The notes: generated by a model not told the origin, from the sequence alone. A stretch of DNA of 64,000 nt from Aquabacter sp. L1I39 (GCF_017742835.1 NZ_CP072392.1:955388-1019387), one strand, 5' to 3'; positions 26,623-36,560 are shown, counted from the first letter of the stretch. Numbers and translations: made by a program.

Positions 26623-28185
26623 TCAGCTGGCTTCGGCGAGCAGGGAAAGCTGCTGGGCGGCGACCGACCCGGACCGGTCGGTCAGGGGGGTGGGATAGTC
26701 GCCGGTGAAGCAGTGGTCGGTGAATTGGGGACGAACCGGGTCGCGCGCCTCATAGCCCATGGCGCGATAGACGCCGTTCACGGACAGGAAGGCCAGCGAA
26801 TCCGCGCCGATATAGCGCCGCATGCCTTCCAGATCGTGGGTGGCGGCGAGCAGCTTGTCCCGGTCCGGCGTGTCGATGCCGTAATAATCGGGATGGGTGA
26901 TGGGCGGCGAGGCGATGCGGAAATGCACTTCGGTGGCGCCCGCATCGCGCATCATGCGCACGATCTTCACCGAGGTGGTGCCGCGCACGAGGCTGTCATC
27001 CACCAGCACGATGCGCTTGCCGGCCACCACGGAGCGGTTGGCCGAGTGCTTCATGCGCACGCCCTGGTCGCGCACCGTCTGGGTGGGCTGGATGAAGGTG
27101 CGGCCCACATAATGGTTGCGGATGATACCCAGCTCATAGGGAATGCCGGACACCTGGGAATAGCCGATGGCCGCCGGCACGCCGGAATCCGGCACCGGAA
27201 CGATCACGTCCGCCTCGACGCCGCTCTCCTGGGCCAGCACCTGGCCCATAGTCTTGCGCACCTGGTACACGGACCGCCCGCCCACCACGGAATCCGGCCG
27301 GGCGAAATAGATGTACTCGAAGATGCAGGGGCGCGGCTGCATCTCGGGGAAGGGCCGCAGCGACTGGATGCCCTCCTCGTCGATGACGACCACTTCGCCA
27401 TTCTCGATGTCGCGCACATAGGTGGCGCCGATAATGTCGAGGGCGCAGGTCTCGGACGCCAGGATATAGGAGCCTTCGAGCACGCCGAGCACCAGCGGGC
27501 GGATGCCCAGCGGGTCGCGGGCGCCGATGAGCTTCTTGTTGGTGACCGCCACCAGCGAATAGGCGCCCTCGATGGCGCGCAGCGCGTCCACGAAGCGGTC
27601 GACGAAGCGGGGCTTCTTGGAGCGGGCCACCAGATGGAGGATGGCCTCGGTGTCGGTGGTGGACTGGGTGATGGCGCCCTCGCGCACCAATTGGCGGCGC
27701 AGCGTCAGGCCATTGGTGAGGTTGCCATTGTGGCCGACCGCGAAGCCGCCGGCGTCCAGTTCGGCAAACAGCGGCTGCACGTTGCGCAGCAGCGTTTCGC
27801 CCGTGGTGGAATAGCGCACATGCCCGACCGCGATATGGCCCGGCAGGCGGTCGATGACCGCCGCGTCCGAGAAGGCATCCGCCACGAGGCCGAGGCGGCG
27901 TTCGGAATGGAAGCGGTTGCCGTCATACACGACGATGCCCGCCGCCTCCTGGCCGCGATGCTGGAGCGCGTGGAGGCCGATGGCGGTGATGGCCGCCGCG
28001 TCGGGATGGTTGAAGATGCCGAATACGCCGCATTCTTCGCGCAGCCGGTCGCCATTGAGATCGAGATCCAGGTTGAGCGGCCCCGCGTCCATGCGCGCGC
28101 CCTCGCCCTGTGCATCCCGTTTCTCAACGGCCTTATGCCCCGCAGCGCCATGCCCGGGGTGCGAACCTTCGCTCTCCATGTCCAT
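26623..28185 (-). CDS. purF: Amidophosphoribosyltransferase
   Basis: Catalyses the first committed step of purine synthesis, PRPP plus glutamine to phosphoribosylamine. The N-terminal nucleophile hydrolase domain has its catalytic Cys at position 52 (EECGVFGI); the PRPP-binding motif [14 protein letters not shown] lies in the C-terminal phosphoribosyltransferase domain. At 520 residues it is a little long, because about 51 residues precede the Cys, which is normally exposed by propeptide removal. GGAGGG seven bases before the ATG at 28185 supports the long form; an internal ATG at 28092 would shorten the leader to about 20. cvpA directly precedes it, the classical pairing. Confidence 0.96.
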   Translation of the reverse strand: MDMESEGSHPGHGAAGHKAVEKRDAQGEGARMDAGPLNLDLDLNGDRLREECGVFGIFNHPDAAAITAIGLHALQHRGQEAAGIVVYDGNRFHSERRLGLVADAFSDAAVIDRLPGHIAVGHVRYSTTGETLLRNVQPLFAELDAGGFAVGHNGNLTNGLTLRRQLVREGAITQSTTDTEAILHLVARSKKPRFVDRFVDALRAIEGAYSLVAVTNKKLIGARDPLGIRPLVLGVLEGSYILASETCALDIIGATYVRDIENGEVVVIDEEGIQSLRPFPEMQPRPCIFEYIYFARPDSVVGGRSVYQVRKTMGQVLAQESGVEADVIVPVPDSGVPAAIGYSQVSGIPYELGIIRNHYVGRTFIQPTQTVRDQGVRMKHSANRSVVAGKRIVLVDDSLVRGTTSVKIVRMMRDAGATEVHFRIASPPITHPDYYGIDTPDRDKLLAATHDLEGMRRYIGADSLAFLSVNGVYRAMGYEARDPVRPQFTDHCFTGDYPTPLTDRSGSVAAQQLSLLAEAS

Positions 28186-28205
28186 CTTACCCTCCGCTCG
28201 GCGGC

Positions 28206-28898
28206 TCACTGGCCGGTGCCGCGCGTACTCTCGAGCAGCTGATCAAACCCTTGCCGGTCACCGCGGCGGTATCCGGCTTCACCGCCTGCCGCCACGGCCG
28301 ACGATGCAGCTGCAACTGTGGTGCCCCCACGCTCCGTGCGTTGCCCGCTCGGAGGCGCAGGCGTCTCGCCCTCCTCGCCGGCGGGCGAACGCTTAAGTCG
28401 CTTAAGAATGGTGTTCTCCGGGTCATCCGGCAACAGCGAGACCAGCCAATTCCCTGTATTTTGAAGCACAGGGCGGGATTTGGCGTTCAAAACCCATGGC
28501 GGCTGGTTCTTGTCCGGGACGAGCCAGTTGAAAAACAGGAAGGCAACCACCACCACGAGAAGGCCGCGGGCCAATCCAAACAGGAAGCCCAGCGTACGGT
28601 CCAGCGCGCCGATTCGGCTGTCCAGCACGATGTCGGACAGGCGGGCGCTGATGATGGAGACGATCAGGAGCGTGCCGAGGAACAGGATTCCCACAGTGAC
28701 GGCCAGGGCCACCGTATCCTGCGAGATATATTGTTTCGTGAAAGGCAGAAGCTTCGGGTAAAAATACACCGTCACGCCAGCGGCCGCGATCCAGGACACG
28801 ATGCTGAAGACTTCCCGCAGCAGGCCGCGCACCATGGCCAGAAGGCCGGAGATGAGCATTACGGCAATGAGGATGAGATCCAGCAGCGTCACAGGCAT
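28206..28898 (-). CDS. cvpA: CvpA family membrane protein
   Basis: A 230-residue inner-membrane protein with four predicted membrane segments within the first 125 residues and a disordered Ala/Gly/Ser-rich cytoplasmic tail. The CvpA opening (LDLILIAVMLISGLLAMVRG) and the DRTLGFLFGLARGLLVV segment identify the family. In E. coli it is needed for colicin V export and lies before purF, as here. Its biochemical role is unclear; work in other bacteria ties it to envelope stress. The gap to purF is 20 bases, so the pair is one operon. Confidence 0.92.
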   Translation of the reverse strand: MPVTLLDLILIAVMLISGLLAMVRGLLREVFSIVSWIAAAGVTVYFYPKLLPFTKQYISQDTVALAVTVGILFLGTLLIVSIISARLSDIVLDSRIGALDRTLGFLFGLARGLLVVVVAFLFFNWLVPDKNQPPWVLNAKSRPVLQNTGNWLVSLLPDDPENTILKRLKRSPAGEEGETPAPPSGQRTERGGTTVAAASSAVAAGGEAGYRRGDRQGFDQLLESTRGTGQ

Positions 28899-29008
28899 CG
28901 GCGCGGCTTACCCTTCAAGGTGGCGCCGACCTGGCGACCGGTGAAGCGACACCTGCATGACAGGCCTCGCGTGGGGGGGACGTATATCTTCAAGAGCCGG
29001 CCGCGTCA

Positions 29009-30427
29009 TCAGTCCTCTTGCGCCGATGTCTCACGGGGCGGCAGGGCAGCCTTGCGCGGCGCGCGTGCCGCAATGGCGGCAACGAGGCTTGCGAGGGAAG
29101 GAACGGCATCGACGCCAACGGGCGCATCCAGGCCTTCCGTACTGGCGGCGGGCATGACGGCGCGGGAGAAGCCGAGCTTGGCCGCCTCCTTCAACCGTGC
29201 CGGCGTCTGGGAGACCTGGCGCACGGCCCCCGTCAGGCTGACCTCGCCGAAATAGACCGATTCCTGCGGCAAGGGCGCGCCGGTGAGCGCGGAGACCAAG
29301 GCCGCCGCCACCGCCAGATCCGCCGCCGGCTCGCCGATGCGCAGGCCACCCGCCACGTTCAGATAGACATCATGCCCCCCGAGGCGCACGCCGCAGCGGG
29401 CATCCAGCACCGCCAGCACCATGGCGAGGCGGCTGGAATCCCACCCCACCACCGCGCGCCGGGGTGTGCCGAGGGTGGAGGGGGCGACGAGGGCCTGGAT
29501 TTCCACCAGCACCGGCCGCGTGCCCTCCATGCCCGCGAACACCGCCGTGCCGGGGGCCCCCGCATCGCGGTTGGACAGGAAGAGCTCCGAAGGGTTGGGC
29601 ACTTCCGAGAGGCCCTTGCCGGTCATCTCGAAGACGCCGATCTCGTCGGTGGGGCCGAAGCGGTTCTTCTGCGCCCGCAGGATGCGGAACTGGTGACCGC
29701 CATCGCCCTCGAAGGAGAGCACCGCATCCACCATGTGCTCCACCACGCGGGGACCGGCGATCTGGCCGTCCTTGGTCACATGCCCCACCAGGATCACGGC
29801 GGCGCCGGACTGCTTGGCGAAGCGCACCATCAATTGGGCGGAGGTGCGCACCTGCGTCACCGTGCCCGGCGCCGATTCCACCGAGTCCGACCACATGGTC
29901 TGGATGGAATCGATGACCACCATGCGCACGGGCGGGCCGCTCGCCAGCGTCGCCAGGATGTTCTCCGCATTGGTCTCGGCGGCAAGGCCCACCTGCGCCT
30001 CGCCAAGGCCGAGGCGCCCGGCGCGCAGGCGCACCTGGTCCACCGCCTCTTCGCCCGAGACATAGATGACCCGGTGTCCCGCCGAGGCCAAAGCGGCCGA
30101 GGCCTGCACCAGAAGCGTGGACTTGCCGATGCCGGGGTCCCCGCCCAGCAACAGGATGGAGCCGGGCACGAAGCCACCACCCGCCACCCGGTCCAGCTCG
30201 CCGATGCCGGAGACGAGGCGCGGCGGTGGCGTGCCCTGGCCCTGGAGGCTCTCCAGCGGCACCGCCCGTCCCTTGCGGCTCGCCCGCTGGGCGGCGGGGA
30301 CGGAGGCCACCACCTCGGCTTCTTCCGCGATGGTGTTCCAGGCCCCGCAGGCCTCGCACTTGCCGAGCCAGCGCGTATAGGTGGCCCCGCAGGCCTGGCA
30401 GACGAAATGGGCGCCACGCTTGGCCAT
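29009..30427 (-). CDS. radA: DNA repair protein RadA (Sms)
   Basis: A 472-residue RecA-like helicase acting in recombination. An N-terminal C4 zinc finger (CQAC and CEAC within residues 10-28) is followed by the ATPase with Walker A GGDPGIGKSTL near 94-104, the RadA-specific KNRFG motif (QKNRFGPTDEIGVFEM), and a C-terminal Lon protease-like domain in inactive form. Length is typical. It lies three bases after alr on the same strand, so it belongs to the dnaB-alr-radA unit. Confidence 0.97.
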   Translation of the reverse strand: MAKRGAHFVCQACGATYTRWLGKCEACGAWNTIAEEAEVVASVPAAQRASRKGRAVPLESLQGQGTPPPRLVSGIGELDRVAGGGFVPGSILLLGGDPGIGKSTLLVQASAALASAGHRVIYVSGEEAVDQVRLRAGRLGLGEAQVGLAAETNAENILATLASGPPVRMVVIDSIQTMWSDSVESAPGTVTQVRTSAQLMVRFAKQSGAAVILVGHVTKDGQIAGPRVVEHMVDAVLSFEGDGGHQFRILRAQKNRFGPTDEIGVFEMTGKGLSEVPNPSELFLSNRDAGAPGTAVFAGMEGTRPVLVEIQALVAPSTLGTPRRAVVGWDSSRLAMVLAVLDARCGVRLGGHDVYLNVAGGLRIGEPAADLAVAAALVSALTGAPLPQESVYFGEVSLTGAVRQVSQTPARLKEAAKLGFSRAVMPAASTEGLDAPVGVDAVPSLASLVAAIAARAPRKAALPPRETSAQED

Positions 30428-30430
30428 GCT

Positions 30431-31576
30431 TCAGCCCGCCCCGCTGACATAGACCCGCCGGTAGCGGGCGCCGAGGCCGGTGAGCACCTCATAGCCGATG
30501 GTGCCGCCATGGGCCGCCAGTTCATCGACGCCGATGCCCTCGCCCAGCAGCACCGCGCTCTGGCCGCGCTGCACCGCCTGCGGCGGCAGGTCGGTGACGT
30601 CGACGGTCACCAGATCCATGGAGATGCGCCCCACCAGCGGGCAGCGCTGTCCGGCGATGATGGCATCCGCCCCCGGCCGCCCATCGGCGGACCCGAAGGC
30701 GCGGTGGAAGCCGTCCGCATAGCCGAGCGAGAGCACGGCAATGCGGCTGTCGCGGGCAAGGCGCTGGGCGGCGCCATAGCCCACGCTGTCGCCGGGAAGC
30801 CCCTGGCGCACCTGGATGATGGGCACCTCCAGACGCACCACCGGCTTGAGCGGCGCGCGGCCCGCGATCGCCGCGCCGCCGTAAAGGGCGATGCCCGGCC
30901 GCACCAGGTCGAACCGAAATTCGGGACCGGACTGCACGCCCGCCGAATTGGCGAGCGAGGCGGGGACGCCCGGAAAGGCGGCAGCGGCGCGGGAAAAGCG
31001 CTCCACCTGTCGGGCAGTGAGCGGATGGCTGGGCGTATCGGCGCAGGCCAGATGGCTCATGATGAGGCTCGGCCGGAAGCCGGCCCCTTCCACGCCCAGC
31101 GCCACCGCCTCGTCCACGGTGATGCCCAACCGGTTCATGCCGGTGTCCACATGGATCGCTGCCGGCCGCTCGGCACCCAGCGTGCGGACATGGGCCGCCC
31201 AGTCGGCGATCTCCGGCAGGCTGCCCAAAACCGGACGCAGATTGCAGGCCTCGAACGCCGCCTCCGTGCCGGGCAGCAGGCCGCCGAGCACATAGATGGT
31301 GGCCTCCGGCAGCACCGCGCGCAGGCGCACGCCCTCTTCCAGCAGCGCCACGAAGAAGGTGCGCGCCCCCGCTTGCCACAAAGCGGGCGCCGCATGGGCG
31401 ATGCCGAGGCCATAGGCGTTGGCCTTCACCACGGCCGAGCACTCCGCCGGCGCAGCAAGGCGCGCCAGGGCGCGCCAATTGTCGGCGAGGGCGTCGAGAT
31501 CGATGGTGAGGACGGCGTTCGAGCGGTCAATGGCCGTGTCGGCGACATCCTTGGGCATGAGGGAGAGCGAAGTCAT
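30431..31576 (-). CDS. alr: Alanine racemase
   Basis: A 381-residue PLP enzyme making D-alanine for peptidoglycan. The PLP lysine is K51 in VVKANAYGLG, and the second catalytic base is the Tyr in GDSVGYGAAQRL. The C-terminal beta domain contains GRISMDLVTVDVTDLP. Its start overlaps the dnaB stop by four bases and its end is three bases from radA, so dnaB, alr and radA are translationally linked, an arrangement common in alphaproteobacteria. The alternative catabolic gene dadX is unlikely because no D-amino-acid dehydrogenase is adjacent. Confidence 0.96.
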   Translation of the reverse strand: MTSLSLMPKDVADTAIDRSNAVLTIDLDALADNWRALARLAAPAECSAVVKANAYGLGIAHAAPALWQAGARTFFVALLEEGVRLRAVLPEATIYVLGGLLPGTEAAFEACNLRPVLGSLPEIADWAAHVRTLGAERPAAIHVDTGMNRLGITVDEAVALGVEGAGFRPSLIMSHLACADTPSHPLTARQVERFSRAAAAFPGVPASLANSAGVQSGPEFRFDLVRPGIALYGGAAIAGRAPLKPVVRLEVPIIQVRQGLPGDSVGYGAAQRLARDSRIAVLSLGYADGFHRAFGSADGRPGADAIIAGQRCPLVGRISMDLVTVDVTDLPPQAVQRGQSAVLLGEGIGVDELAAHGGTIGYEVLTGLGARYRRVYVSGAG

Positions 31577-33057
31577 CGATGGTCCGGCAGCCGATCCTCG
31601 CGGGCGAGGTTGGAGAAGCGGGTGAACTGGGCCTCGAAATGCACCTTAACGGTGCCGGTGGGGCCGTGGCGCTGCTTGCCGATGATCACTTCGGCCACCC
31701 CCTCGGCGGCCTTCATGTCCGCCTCCCACTTGAACCATTCCTCGGTGCCGGGCTTGGGCTCGCGGCTTTTGAGGTAATATTCCTCGCGATACACGAACAT
31801 GACCACGTCGGCGTCCTGCTCGATGGAGCCGGATTCGCGCAGGTCCGACAATTGCGGGCGCTTGTCGTCGCGCGCTTCCACCTGTCGGGAGAGCTGGGAC
31901 AGCGCCACGATGGGCACGTTCAGCTCCTTGGCGAGGGCTTTGAGGCCCGTGGTGATCTCGGTGATTTCCTGCACGCGGCCCTGGGATGAGGTCTTGGCCG
32001 AGCCGGACAGCAGCTGAAGATAGTCCACCACCATGAAGTCGAGGCCGCGCTGGCGCTTCAGCCGCCGGGCGCGGGCCACCAATTGGGCGATGGAGATGCC
32101 GCCGGTATCGTCGATATAAAGCGGGATCACCTGCATGGTCTGGGCGGCGGCGGCGAGCTTGGAAAACTCGCTCTCGGAAATGTCGCCGCGGCGGATCTTG
32201 TAGGAGGCGATCTCCGCCTGCTCGGCCAGGATACGGGTGGCCAATTGCTCGGCTGACATTTCCAGCGAGAAGAAGCCCACGATGCCGCCGGACACGGTGG
32301 CGATGGTGCCGTCCGGCTTCTGCTCGCCGCGATAGGCCGAGGCGATGTTGAAGGCGATGTTGGTGACGAGCGCCGTCTTGCCCATGGCTGGGCGGCCAGC
32401 GAGAATCAGAAGGTCGGAGGGCTGAAGGCCACCCATCTGGTGGTCGAGGTCATCAAGGCCGGTGGCGATGCCGGAGAGGTGGCCCTCGCGCTGGAAGGCG
32501 CGGTTGGCCATATCCACCGAATCGCGCAGCGCATCGCCGAAGCGCACGAAGCCGCCGTCATAGCGCCCGCTTTCGGCGATGGCGTAGAGGCGCTTTTCCG
32601 CCTCCTCGATCTGTTCCTGGGGCGTCGACTCGATGGGGGCTTCATAGGCCTCGTTGACGATCTCCTCGCCGATCTGGATCAGCTGCCGCCGCACCGCCAG
32701 GTCATAGATGGTGCGGCCGTAATCCTCGGCATTGATGATGGTGGTGGCTTCGGCCGCAAGCCGCGCCAGATATTGGGGCGCGGTCAGGCCGCCCACCTCG
32801 AAATCCACCGGCAGGAAGGTCTTGAGCGTGACCGGCGTCGCCACCTTGCCGGCGCGCACCAGCGAGCCCGCCAGCTCGAAGATGCGCGAATGGATGGGCT
32901 CGAAGAAATGCTCGGGCTTCAGGAAGTCGGAGACGCGGTAGAAGGCCTCGTTGTTCACCAGAATGGCGCCCAGGAGCGCCTGCTCGGCGTCCAGATTGTG
33001 GGGCGCCTGACGATAGCTCGGTTCCACGTCGTCACGGGCGGCAGGCAGATCAAGCAT
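31573..33057 (-). CDS. dnaB: Replicative DNA helicase
   Basis: A 494-residue hexameric helicase that unwinds DNA at the replication fork. The N-terminal primase-interacting domain (PHNLDAEQALLGAILVNNEAFYRV) spans about 15-115, and the RecA-like ATPase follows with Walker A AGRPAMGKTALVTNIAF near 227-243 and the DYLQLL Walker B region. The C-terminal SNLAREDRLPDHR tail is complete; there is no intein. The upstream region holds two DnaA-box-like 9-mers (33163-33180). It is first in dnaB-alr-radA. Confidence 0.97.
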   Translation of the reverse strand: MLDLPAARDDVEPSYRQAPHNLDAEQALLGAILVNNEAFYRVSDFLKPEHFFEPIHSRIFELAGSLVRAGKVATPVTLKTFLPVDFEVGGLTAPQYLARLAAEATTIINAEDYGRTIYDLAVRRQLIQIGEEIVNEAYEAPIESTPQEQIEEAEKRLYAIAESGRYDGGFVRFGDALRDSVDMANRAFQREGHLSGIATGLDDLDHQMGGLQPSDLLILAGRPAMGKTALVTNIAFNIASAYRGEQKPDGTIATVSGGIVGFFSLEMSAEQLATRILAEQAEIASYKIRRGDISESEFSKLAAAAQTMQVIPLYIDDTGGISIAQLVARARRLKRQRGLDFMVVDYLQLLSGSAKTSSQGRVQEITEITTGLKALAKELNVPIVALSQLSRQVEARDDKRPQLSDLRESGSIEQDADVVMFVYREEYYLKSREPKPGTEEWFKWEADMKAAEGVAEVIIGKQRHGPTGTVKVHFEAQFTRFSNLAREDRLPDHR

Positions 33058-33162
33058 TGCGTGCGGTCGGTTCCTGGAGATGCGGGGAGCCTAGCAGATC
33101 CCATCCGCCCTGATGCCGCGTTAAGAGCGACCCAGCGGAATCTCTTTCCCATGCAGATGTAG

Positions 33163-33180
33163 TTTTCCACCTGTGCATAA
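33163..33180. promoter_or_regulatory. Two adjacent DnaA-box-like 9-mers upstream of dnaB
   Basis: TTTTCCACC at 33163-33171 and, on the opposite strand, TTATGCACA at 33172-33180 are close to the DnaA box TTATCCACA (two and one mismatches). They lie about 110 bases before the dnaB start, where DnaA binding could couple dnaB expression to replication. A third such 9-mer, TTGTCCACA on the minus strand, is at 34679-34687. Confidence 0.35.
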
Positions 33181-33202
33181 CAATGGGGAAAAGGCCGGGC
33201 GC

Positions 33203-33225
33203 GGCGGCGGGTCGGCCCCGCCGCC
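33203..33225 (-). terminator. Probable terminator of cfa
   Basis: GGCGGCGGG (33203-33211) pairs with CCCGCCGCC (33217-33225). It begins five bases after the cfa stop, and a TTTT follows about 15 bases further on the transcribed strand. Confidence 0.6.
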
Positions 33226-33229
33226 GGCT

Positions 33230-34495
33230 TCATTCGCCCGCCAGGCGCAACGGCGTGGCGGCCCGCTTTTCCTTCAGCCGCAGGCGTTTTTCCTCTTCGG
33301 TGATGTAGTCTCGCGTCAGTGGCACCGCCTCCTGGCGCCGCGCCAACTGAATCTGGAACACCATCATGCCCTGGTGGCGGAACGCCATTTCCGAGGCGGC
33401 GAGGTAGAAGTCCCACATGCGGATGAAGCGCGCGTCGGTGAGGCGCGCCACCTCCTCGTGCCGGGCCAGGAATCGCTCCCGCCAGGCCTTCAGCGTTTCT
33501 GCATAGTGCAGGCGCAGGATTTCCACATCGGTCACCACCAGCCCCGCCCGCTCGATGTGAGGCAGCACCTCCGACAAAGCGGGGATGTAGCCGCCGGGAA
33601 AGATGTATTTGGCGATCCAGGGATTGGTGATGCCCGGCACGTCCGAGCGGCCGATGGAATGGAGCACCATCACGCCGTCCTCGGCGAGAAGCTCGCGCAC
33701 CTTGCGGAAGTAGGCGCCGTAATGGTCCACCCCCACATGCTCGAACATGCCCACCGAGACGATGCGGTCGAAGGGCCCCGGCACGTCCCGATAGTCCTGG
33801 AGGCGGAAGACGGCCCCGTCCTCCAGCCCCTGCTCCGCCGCCCGCGCCTTGGCGACGCCCAATTGCTCGGTGGAGAGCGTCACGCCCGTCACCTGCGCCT
33901 GCGCGATGCCGGCAAGGTAAAGGCCGAGCCCGCCCCAGCCGCTGCCGATGTCCAGGACCTTCAGGTCCGGCCGGTCGAGCACCAGCTTGGCGGCGATATG
34001 GCGCTTCTTGGCCAATTGGGCATCGTCCAGCCTCTGGCCGGGCTGCTCGAAATAGGCGCAGGAATATTGCCGGTCCGCATCCAGGAACAGGGAATAGAGC
34101 CGCCCGTCCAGGTCATAGTGATGGGCGACATTGCGGCGGGACCGATCGCGCGGGTTGAATTGGGCGATCCTGCGCAAGGCCATGCGGGCCTGATAGAACA
34201 GCCGCGCGGCGAGCGTCGGCTGGAGGACGGGCTGGCCCATGAGGATGTCGAGCAACCCGGCAATGTCGCCGCGCTCCAGCACCAGCCCTTCGTCCATGTA
34301 GATTTCGCCAAGGGCCAGTTCCGGGTCCAGCAGCAGGCGCCACTGGGCCTTGGGCGAGGTAAAGCGGATATGGACCTGTGGACCGTTGGCCTCTTGCGCG
34401 GACCCCAATGTGATGGTCCGGCCGGAAGCCAGGGTGACGATGAGACTGCCGCGCGTGACAACGCGGCGCAAAACAGATTCAAGCAACCTTTCCAT
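33230..34495 (-). CDS. cfa: Cyclopropane-fatty-acyl-phospholipid synthase family methyltransferase
   Basis: A 421-residue SAM-dependent enzyme adding a methylene bridge to unsaturated acyl chains of membrane lipids. An N-terminal domain (about 1-115) precedes the methyltransferase with the SAM motif VLDIGSGWGGLGLYLA and the family blocks NVAHHYDL, YSCAYFEQPGQ and VSVGMFEHVGVDHY. The frame is open for 72 codons upstream, but GGAGG nine bases before the ATG at 34495 and the family N-terminus fix the start. It sits between rplI and dnaB but behind the rplI terminator, so it has its own promoter. Other members of the family carry out related lipid methylations. Confidence 0.93.
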   Translation of the reverse strand: MERLLESVLRRVVTRGSLIVTLASGRTITLGSAQEANGPQVHIRFTSPKAQWRLLLDPELALGEIYMDEGLVLERGDIAGLLDILMGQPVLQPTLAARLFYQARMALRRIAQFNPRDRSRRNVAHHYDLDGRLYSLFLDADRQYSCAYFEQPGQRLDDAQLAKKRHIAAKLVLDRPDLKVLDIGSGWGGLGLYLAGIAQAQVTGVTLSTEQLGVAKARAAEQGLEDGAVFRLQDYRDVPGPFDRIVSVGMFEHVGVDHYGAYFRKVRELLAEDGVMVLHSIGRSDVPGITNPWIAKYIFPGGYIPALSEVLPHIERAGLVVTDVEILRLHYAETLKAWRERFLARHEEVARLTDARFIRMWDFYLAASEMAFRHQGMMVFQIQLARRQEAVPLTRDYITEEEKRLRLKEKRAATPLRLAGE

Positions 34496-34716
34496 CGGCC
34501 GCCTCCGTCTGAATGGTCCCCTGCGTGCCCTCCTTTTGGCGCCCGCCATGGCGGCGCGCCCACTCCACCTGAGTTTCGTTTCCCGGCACCCTCGCGACCC
34601 GCCACCTTGCCGGCAGGGGCCTTCCCCCAATGCACCGAGATGAGATCGGAGTTGACCAATCTCAACACCTTCGCGGCCTGTGGACAATATGCTGCGGTGC
34701 GTCCAGCCCAAAAGAA

Positions 34717-34742
34717 AAGCGCCCGGCCAAAGCCAGGCGCTT
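34717..34742 (-). terminator. Rho-independent terminator of the ribosomal protein operon
   Basis: On the minus strand an 11-bp stem (one G-U pair) with a TTTG loop is followed directly by TTCTTTT. It starts 37 bases after the rplI stop. This is the clearest classical intrinsic terminator in the window. Confidence 0.85.
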
Positions 34743-34779
34743 AAATTGACGTAGCGTAAATACCCAGAAGGCGGGCAGA

Positions 34780-35343
34780 TCAGGCCTCGGTGGCTTCCTC
34801 GTCGGCCTCGGCGGCCTCTTCCACCACCTCATCCTCGTCCTCGTCCCGGTCGCGACGGGCGGTGACGTCCTCGCCGGCCACGAGGCGGGCGGCTTCCTCG
34901 GCGCTGCGGGCGACGGAGACGGTCACCTTCACCTCGACCTCGGGGTGCAGGGAGACCGGCAGGGTGTGCAGGCCGATGAGCTTGATGGGGTGGTTCAGCA
35001 CGATCTGCTGGCGGTTGACGGTGAAGCCAGCCTGCTCCAGCGCCATGGCGATGTCGCGGGTGGAGACGGAGCCATAGAGCTGGCCGCTCTCGCCCGCCTG
35101 GCGGATGATCACCACATTGGTGCCGTTGAGCTTGGCGCCGACCGCCTCGGCATCCTTCTTCAGCTCCAGGTTCCGGGCCTCGAGCTGCGCCTTCATGGTG
35201 TCATACTTGGCGCGGTTGGCCGAGGTGGCGCGCAGGGCCTTGCCCTGGGGCAGCAGGAAGTTGCGGGCATAGCCGTCGCGCACATGCACCACTTCGCCCA
35301 TCTGGCCGAGCTTGGCCACGCGCTCGAGAAGAATGACGTCCAT
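34780..35343 (-). CDS. rplI: 50S ribosomal protein L9
   Basis: A 187-residue large-subunit protein. The N-terminal domain ([32 protein letters not shown]) and the C-terminal rRNA-binding domain (about 80-150) are joined by a long helix; an acidic Glu/Asp-rich tail of about 30 residues extends beyond the usual end, a trait seen in alphaproteobacteria. AGGAG before the ATG is strong. It is last in rpsF-rpsR-DUF2232-rplI, and the operon terminator follows at 34717-34742. Confidence 0.98.
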   Translation of the reverse strand: MDVILLERVAKLGQMGEVVHVRDGYARNFLLPQGKALRATSANRAKYDTMKAQLEARNLELKKDAEAVGAKLNGTNVVIIRQAGESGQLYGSVSTRDIAMALEQAGFTVNRQQIVLNHPIKLIGLHTLPVSLHPEVEVKVTVSVARSAEEAARLVAGEDVTARRDRDEDEDEVVEEAAEADEEATEA

Positions 35344-35384
35344 TTTGTTTCTCCTAATCGTCTTGTCTGTTTCAGCTTGGGTGA

Positions 35385-35400
35385 GGCGGCCGGAGCCGCC
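35385..35400 (-). other. Hairpin with UCCG tetraloop between the DUF2232 gene and rplI
   Basis: On the transcribed minus strand GGCGGC and GCCGCC enclose TCCG with a C-G closing pair, the stable cUNCGg form. It lies in the gap between rplI and the DUF2232 gene stop; no T-tract follows. Likely an mRNA stability element. Confidence 0.5.
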
Positions 35401-35413
35401 GGTTCCTTGAGGT

Positions 35414-36367
35414 CTATCGATCGTTGGCCGCGGGCGGCCCGCCGCGAAAGCCCATGCGCGTCCGCAGGTCGAACATGGCGTCCACGATGCCGAGCAAAGC
35501 GGCCGCCAGCGCCGGCCAGCCGAGCGCGAGGGTCGCCATCCAGGCGGCGGTCAGGATGAGCGGGCGCCCGGGGCGTCCGCGCGTCACGAAATGAAGGGTG
35601 GCAAAGCCGGCCACCGCATAGGCAGTCAGCAGCGTCGCCGTGACCACCGAGGCGGAGAGGCCGAGCATGCCGGGGGTCACCGAGAGGGCCACCAGGACCG
35701 CCAGAGCCAGCGTCGTCACCTGCGGCAGGCGTGTGCTCGCCAGGTCCGGCCAGGGCCGTGCGAGACGCCCCGAGACCCGGGCCGCCCGCGCCGCCAGATA
35801 GAGGCAGGCGAGGTGTGAGACCATGGTCAGCGTGCCGGCCATGGGCGGCAGCACCGCCGCAACCAGCGCCGACATGTGCGCCGTGTCCGCCGTCCGCGCC
35901 GATCCCGCGCCCACCACGAGGAACTGCTCGAACGCCTGGTCCACCGCCGCCCGGTAGGTCTCATAGTCGGTGGCCACCGACAGCAACCCAACGATCACGC
36001 TGAGGCTGGCCAGCGCACCGGCCAGCAGCACCAGTGGGCCGATGGGAAACCAGACCAGCCCGTCACGGGCCGCCGGATCGGGCCGGGCGAGCAGTGCGCC
36101 ATAGGCCAGCACCCAGGCCGGGCCGCCAATGCCCAGCGCATAGGCCACGAGGAAACTGGTGCCGAAGGCGAAGCCCAGCCCGGCCGCCGCCACCACCAGA
36201 CCGACAAACGCCGTCCAGTGGGAAAAGGCAAGCCCGGCCAGCATGATGGGAAGAGGGGCGAGATAGAACAGCGGCACGGCCAGCATCGTTCCCGCGGCAA
36301 CGCCAGCGGAAAGGAGCGCAGAGGCCGCGCCAGCGGCCAGGCCGATCAGTGCAATCTGTCCCATCAT
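35414..36367 (-). CDS. DUF2232 family integral membrane protein
   Basis: A 317-residue hydrophobic protein with about eight predicted membrane segments. DUF2232 proteins (related to the YybS-type membrane proteins) are regularly encoded between rpsR and rplI in alphaproteobacteria, which is the main support for the family call. Its role is unknown. The frame is open upstream, but the membrane protein begins at one of two consecutive ATGs (36367 or 36364). It has no soluble domain of note and ends in a short charged tail. Confidence 0.85.
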   Translation of the reverse strand: MMGQIALIGLAAGAASALLSAGVAAGTMLAVPLFYLAPLPIMLAGLAFSHWTAFVGLVVAAAGLGFAFGTSFLVAYALGIGGPAWVLAYGALLARPDPAARDGLVWFPIGPLVLLAGALASLSVIVGLLSVATDYETYRAAVDQAFEQFLVVGAGSARTADTAHMSALVAAVLPPMAGTLTMVSHLACLYLAARAARVSGRLARPWPDLASTRLPQVTTLALAVLVALSVTPGMLGLSASVVTATLLTAYAVAGFATLHFVTRGRPGRPLILTAAWMATLALGWPALAAALLGIVDAMFDLRTRMGFRGGPPAANDR

Positions 36368-36521
36368 CTCGCTGTCCCGCCATGAGCGGTTAGAGGAGGG
36401 TCGAAGCCCACCCCAGCCTTGGCATCCGCCCCGGTGCGCATGCGCCAAACCGGAAGGGGACCACCGTCCTTCAAGGGTCAAGCGACGCAGACAAGCCATT
36501 TCTGGCAGCCCGCATCGGGGT

Positions 36522-36545
36522 GCCGCCGGCCCGGAGGCCGGCGGC
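36522..36545 (-). other. Strong hairpin with UCCG tetraloop after rpsR
   Basis: GCCGCCGGCC and GGCCGGCGGC make a perfect 10-bp stem. On the transcribed minus strand the loop is TCCG closed by C-G. It starts 16 bases after the rpsR stop and has no T-tract, so it may be an attenuator or 3'-end protector between the ribosomal protein genes and the membrane protein gene. Confidence 0.55.
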
Positions 36546-36560
36546 GAACTTAAATCGCGA

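Noticed and set aside
29018..31777. 919-codon open frame on the plus strand
   Set aside because: Antisense to radA and alr, both of which have complete catalytic motifs; the product looks random.
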